From NCBI GenBank assembly GCA_012274445.1, contig JAAROD010000095.1, positions 1,364,001-1,428,000 on the forward strand: 64,000 bases of DNA, written 5' to 3'. This document shows positions 60,549-64,000 of this stretch, piece by piece. Origin of the DNA: Sclerotiophoma versabilis (lineage: Eukaryota; Ascomycota; Dothideomycetes; Pleosporales; Didymellaceae). A program made the translations under genes and the position numbers. Positions within the stretch are counted from its first letter, which is position 1; each line of letters begins with the position of its first letter. The notes beneath the pieces were generated by a model, which was not told the DNA's origin, did no database searches, and saw nothing but the letters and a program-made list of their open reading frames with translations.

Positions 60549-61360
60549 CTAGGCCACAACAGCCACAGCGGCCTTCTTGACCTTGGTAGCCATGCCAGCA
60601 GCCTTCTGCTCTGCCTCACGCTTCACTTTCCTGGCCTTGATCTTCGCCTGAGCACCTTTGACCTGCTGGACCAAGAAATCGATACCCTCATTGGCACGGG
60701 CACGGTATGTCAGATGAGCAGGCAGGACGACCAGCGAACCACGGCAAACTGCGTCTCCAGGCTGGCAGATTATCTTGACTTTGTCAGCCGGGAAGTTGGG
60801 GATCTGGTTCTTGTCCTGCTGCTTCTGGGTGTCGCCGTAGAGCACCACGCCAGCAATTTGGTCCTTGACTGTAGCATCTAGCTCCTCGATGGCACGATGG
60901 CTGACGGCAGCGCCCTGAGAGTAGCCACCAGCTACGATGACCGAGTCGGGGCACTTCTGCGCCATGGATTTGAGAGTATCCTGCATCAGCCTCTTGGATA
61001 CTCCGTCGGTACCTCCAGGAATGGCATTCGTGCTGAGTACAGCAGCATAGTCGATGCCCTCGGTGGCGACGGCATTGGCACCGAACTCCTTCTTCAGTCC
61101 GTCTGAGGTTGGAGGACCCACAACTGTGCCCTGGTCAAGTCAGTGTTTCGTGCTTCGCTCCTGTTCTATAGCAATCGTACCATATTGCCAATCTCAGTGG
61201 ATCCACGAGCCCAGGCGAACAAAACGTCTTTGCACCCACCCTGAGAAAACTCTTTGGAAGTTGTTCCAGTTCCGCCGAGGCCAAGTTGGCGTGTCTCAAT
61301 AGGGCCTGCAACGGCAAGACCAGCAAGAGCTGCAATAAGGATTGATGATTGAAAGTACAT
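60549..61360 (-). CDS. Secreted cutinase with a basic C-terminal tail
   Basis: Exons 61360-61181 and 61130-60549 give 253 residues; the 50-nt intron joins GNM to GTVVGPP. The first 18 residues form a signal peptide (MYFQSSILIAALAGLAVA). The catalytic triad is visible: Ser131 in GGYSQGA, Asp186 in PGDAVC and His199 in PAHLTYR. Four cysteines (43, 120, 182, 189) sit where cutinase disulfides lie. The enzyme hydrolyses ester bonds of plant cutin outside the cell. After the usual end of the fold the chain continues with about 35 residues rich in Lys and Ala (QAKIKARKVKREAEQKAAGM), which is not typical. Cutinases without such tails are 200-230 residues. Confidence 0.93.
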
Positions 61361-62568
61361 GTTGGGCGGAACAGGTCAGCCGATAACGTAGTGTTGATTA
61401 GATGTCCGTGTCGATCAAGTTGAGGGAATGAGTGAAGAAACAAAAGAGGTGGGACCCGGCCCTATGAAGGAATAGAGGTAATCAAGAAGAGAAGTTTTGC
61501 TGATGTCAAGTACAGGTTGGCGATGAGCTCTCTTTAATCCTCAGTCCACTCCGCCAAGTCCACCCACAGCATGGTCACAAGAAAAGCAAAGGCATAACCC
61601 AAGACGATGCCAAGTAGAGGAGAAGTGCTTTCATTTCAAGTATCGAAAAATCAGGAGAATGCCGAATTGATCAAACCCAGGTAGCGGAAATGCCGTTGAT
61701 GAACGGAACTTTTTACTGGATTACTCGAAGTGCCTCAAAGTCTTGTTCATGCGAGCCAGGCTCACGGAGTCTAAGACTTGGCTTTCCTGCGAAGGCATCC
61801 TGGCTTTAGGTGCTGGAACAAGCTTAAGCTTCGCCTCGAGTAGATGTGGACAAGGACATTTAGGGAGACACATGGTGAGCTGTCACTCTGAGCGTAACTT
61901 TGCAGCCGATAGAGAAACCCTCAGGCCATACGATATCGACATCATAGCCCGGCACTAAGATTCAACATGGAACAAGGTGCTGCTTGGTGTGCAAGGTTGT
62001 AATGGCTGGAATGCCTCGGACTGCAGCTACTTGTAACGGCTACTATTGGTAGAAGCGAGACGAAAGTGTCAGTGTTTGGACATGAATTTGACAAGCGGGT
62101 GGCTGTCTCAGAACGCCTGTGCGTAGTGCGATCTCTCTGGTTATGCGGAGTCGAGATTGGATACATCCATTGAGAGATCAATTCGAATAGCTTTTCTCTC
62201 CAGCGCGCAGCAACACTTCGAAGTGCACGCACTCAAAAGTGCAATCAAGCTTTTCTGATGCGGATCTAGTGCCTCGACACGTCTGTGTCGCGGTAAGGCT
62301 GTCTTGGTGTCTGACTGCGCTTGGTTGTTTCAAGATCTTACATGGGGCGAAAAGCAACACTCCGCATCAGATTCGAAACAAAGTCAACAAAGCGCCGAGG
62401 GGTCATCGCTGCACTATGTATCAACCCAAGAAGCCAGTTTTTGCGATCGAATGTTTGAAATAGCAGACAAGCCGGTAGAACGGCACATCAGATTAAGCCG
62501 TGTACCTCAGCGTCCATCTACCGACCCGAGTTTTACGACAGAACTCTCTGACATGCTTCTACAACTTC
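61361..62568. other. Intergenic, no supported gene
   Basis: 1.2 kb between the cutinase start and the 3' end of the dehydrogenase. Small frames on both strands lack domains and plausible splice partners. Confidence 0.6.
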
Positions 62569-63336
62569 TCACCAGGATAATTCCTCGCCATTTCTGTGGA
62601 AGAACTTCCCGGTACTCTCCAGACCCTTACTTATCAGAATCCTCCACAAGTCACTAGCTGCAACCTCAGGCTCAACTGCCCCTTTCACATCTTCGTTGCC
62701 TCCGTTCTTCCACTTCTGATCCAAGTTACTTTTCACAATGCCTGGGTGCAGCAATATCACCGGGATGTTCTTGTCTTGCAAGTCAATGGCAAGGTTCTTG
62801 AACAGCATGTTCACCGCAGTTTTGGAGCTGCGGTAGGAGTACATGCCGCCGGTAGAGTTGTCGGCTATGGAGCCCACACGTGAGGACATCACTGCAATTC
62901 GGGGGTGCTGCGACTTTTTGATGTTTGGGAGCAACGCCTGAGTAAGAAGTAGAGGTCCAAACGTATTGACAGCGAAGGTCTTTTGCAACTTGGTGAGGGT
63001 TACTTTGTCCAAAGTATCTGATTCGTGGGGGAACATGATGCCAGCTACATTCAGTAGCAGGTCAATAGGGCGATCGCCAACCTTCTGTTGGAAAGCTTCA
63101 ATGTCGTCCGGTGATGAGACATCGAGCTCAGATGTTTCGCAGCCAAGGTCGGTAATGGGTGCCCCGATTTTGATGTCGGCCGCTATGACTTTGTAGCCCT
63201 GTTCCAAATCAGTATCTAGTTGCTTCCTTATCATAAATATATCATCGAGAAGCAAATTAATCACCTCTTTGACAAGAACTTGCGCAAGGGCATTTCCGAT
63301 ACCACTGTTTGCGCCTGTAACTACTGCTGTAGGCAT
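62569..63336 (-). CDS. Short-chain dehydrogenase/reductase
   Basis: Exons 63336-63265 and 63198-62569 give 233 residues. The 66-nt intron is a multiple of three and has no stop. Without splicing, 22 residues (VINLLLDDIFMIRKQ...) would interrupt the Rossmann fold just before the second strand, so splicing is favoured. Motifs: TGANSGIG (7-14), Asp32 at the end of strand 2 (suggesting NAD(H)), NVAG (74-77, usually NNAG), Ser129/130 and the YRSSK active site (Tyr146, Lys150). It reduces or oxidises a carbonyl/hydroxyl group. The substrate is unknown. It is slightly short for classical SDRs (about 250). No signal peptide is seen. Confidence 0.85.
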   Translation of the reverse strand: MPTAVVTGANSGIGNALAQVLVKEVINLLLDDIFMIRKQLDTDLEQGYKVIAADIKIGAPITDLGCETSELDVSSPDDIEAFQQKVGDRPIDLLLNVAGIMFPHESDTLDKVTLTKLQKTFAVNTFGPLLLTQALLPNIKKSQHPRIAVMSSRVGSIADNSTGGMYSYRSSKTAVNMLFKNLAIDLQDKNIPVILLHPGIVKSNLDQKWKNGGNEDVKGAVEPEVAASDLWRILISKGLESTGKFFHRNGEELSW

Positions 63337-64000
63337 CTTGGAAATATCTGAGGTTATGTTTTGGATAGAAACTGTGATAGTGACTAAGTCCCAGATCTCA
63401 GTTGGCCGCTGCAGAGTTTAGATGTCTAGTGCATTGCAGCAAAGTGCTGCGTGAAGCCACTCGAAGTCTTGAGTATGACGTTAATGACATCACTTTCGTC
63501 ATACCCAGTTATAGTCTAATCGCGCACATTACACAGCTCATCATGAGTGATGAATGCATCAGAGTGGTCAAAGTCGACGGGATATATACCAGAAACTTAC
63601 GGATGAGTTTCCAAATGTCGAGTCAAAGGAATGTCCACCAATAAGGGTGGTGGGGCACGCTTTGCCCGGAAGAGTCAGGTTGCACTTGCACCTATCCAGC
63701 TCAAGCGACACCTATTCCATCCAATTTCATCACCCAAGCTCAACTCACCCATCAGCAAAAGTTTACTAGAATTGCTGGTGCCTTATAAATCTCCATCGTG
63801 TCTTCGGTATTTGTCCTCTCAGTGTGGTCTGGTACCGGCGGTGAAGTGACAGCCTATCCAATCCGTCCTTTGAGCTTGTCGTCCTCTACTCCCATCACCT
63901 CCATCGCGTCATGGAAGAAATCATCTTCAGCTCTTCTGCTATTTCTGGAGGCATGACCACCTTCTATACTTCGTTCTGAGAGTTGACCTATTGCTTCGGA
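63337..64000. other. Window end, no supported gene
   Basis: Upstream of the dehydrogenase. Short frames at 63,400-63,850 show no domain. An ATG at 63,911 opens a frame of only 22 codons and could be a first exon, but this cannot be judged here. Confidence 0.5.

Noticed and set aside
1..64000. tRNA, rRNA or CRISPR loci
   Set aside because: No T-loop GTTCGA with matching arms, no rRNA-like conserved blocks and no regularly spaced repeats were seen by eye; tRNAscan-SE and Infernal would be needed to exclude them fully.

Overview
The window looks like nuclear DNA of a filamentous ascomycete, most likely a dothideomycete with a two-speed genome (inference). It has two compartments. Positions 1 to about 29,600 are extremely AT-rich and almost free of CpA and TpG, and full of retrotransposons broken by C-to-T and G-to-A transitions. 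That is the mark of repeat-induced point mutation (RIP). From about 30,300 to 64,000 the base composition is balanced and the DNA carries compact genes with short introns (46-88 nt), GT-AG borders and CTGAC/CTAAC-like branch sites.

The RIP compartment is a nested pile of LTR elements. In order: a Copia leader remnant (1-483); a reversed Gypsy 5' end (484-2335) inserted in a forward Gypsy (2336-6498); a forward Copia front half (6499-8761); a reversed Copia with both LTRs (8764-16335); a second reversed Copia family (16336-19309); the integrase-chromodomain end of a chromovirus (19310-20478); a complete 6.9-kb chromovirus with 489-bp LTRs and the 5-bp target duplication GCTAC (20479-27411); unclassified RIP'd DNA; and a deleted Gypsy copy (29141-30034) whose right half escapes RIP and marks the isochore edge.

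The gene compartment holds eleven confidently modelled genes plus one less certain small gene. Plus strand: a DOCK-family Rho GEF (31386-37604), the ribosome-export factor RRP12 (38173-41992), an alpha/beta hydrolase (42333-43393), a quercetinase-like bicupin (44272-45378), a small DUF1115-type protein (47827-48222), the MAPKKK STE11 (54864-57800) and a zinc alcohol dehydrogenase (58592-59890). Minus strand: the mitochondrial Mg2+ channel MRS2 (46002-47634), a small disordered protein (48840-49270), the clamp-loader subunit RFC5 (49511-50734), a DUF7514-like protein (51291-53180), a secreted cutinase (60549-61360) and a short-chain dehydrogenase (62569-63336). Exon borders were worked out by eye from frame, splice sites and family conservation.

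The genes are mostly unrelated housekeeping and signalling functions with no sign of a biosynthetic cluster. DOCK and STE11 belong to polarity and MAPK signalling, RFC5 to replication, RRP12 to ribosome biogenesis, and cutinase to plant-surface degradation. The clearest regulatory signals are two MCB boxes in front of RFC5, a CRE/E-box overlap in the MRS2/DUF1115 divergent promoter, and a pair of pheromone-response-like elements upstream of STE11. I found no tRNA, rRNA or CRISPR array, and no convincing new biological system. The most informative parts are the nested RIP'd elements and the isochore edge.
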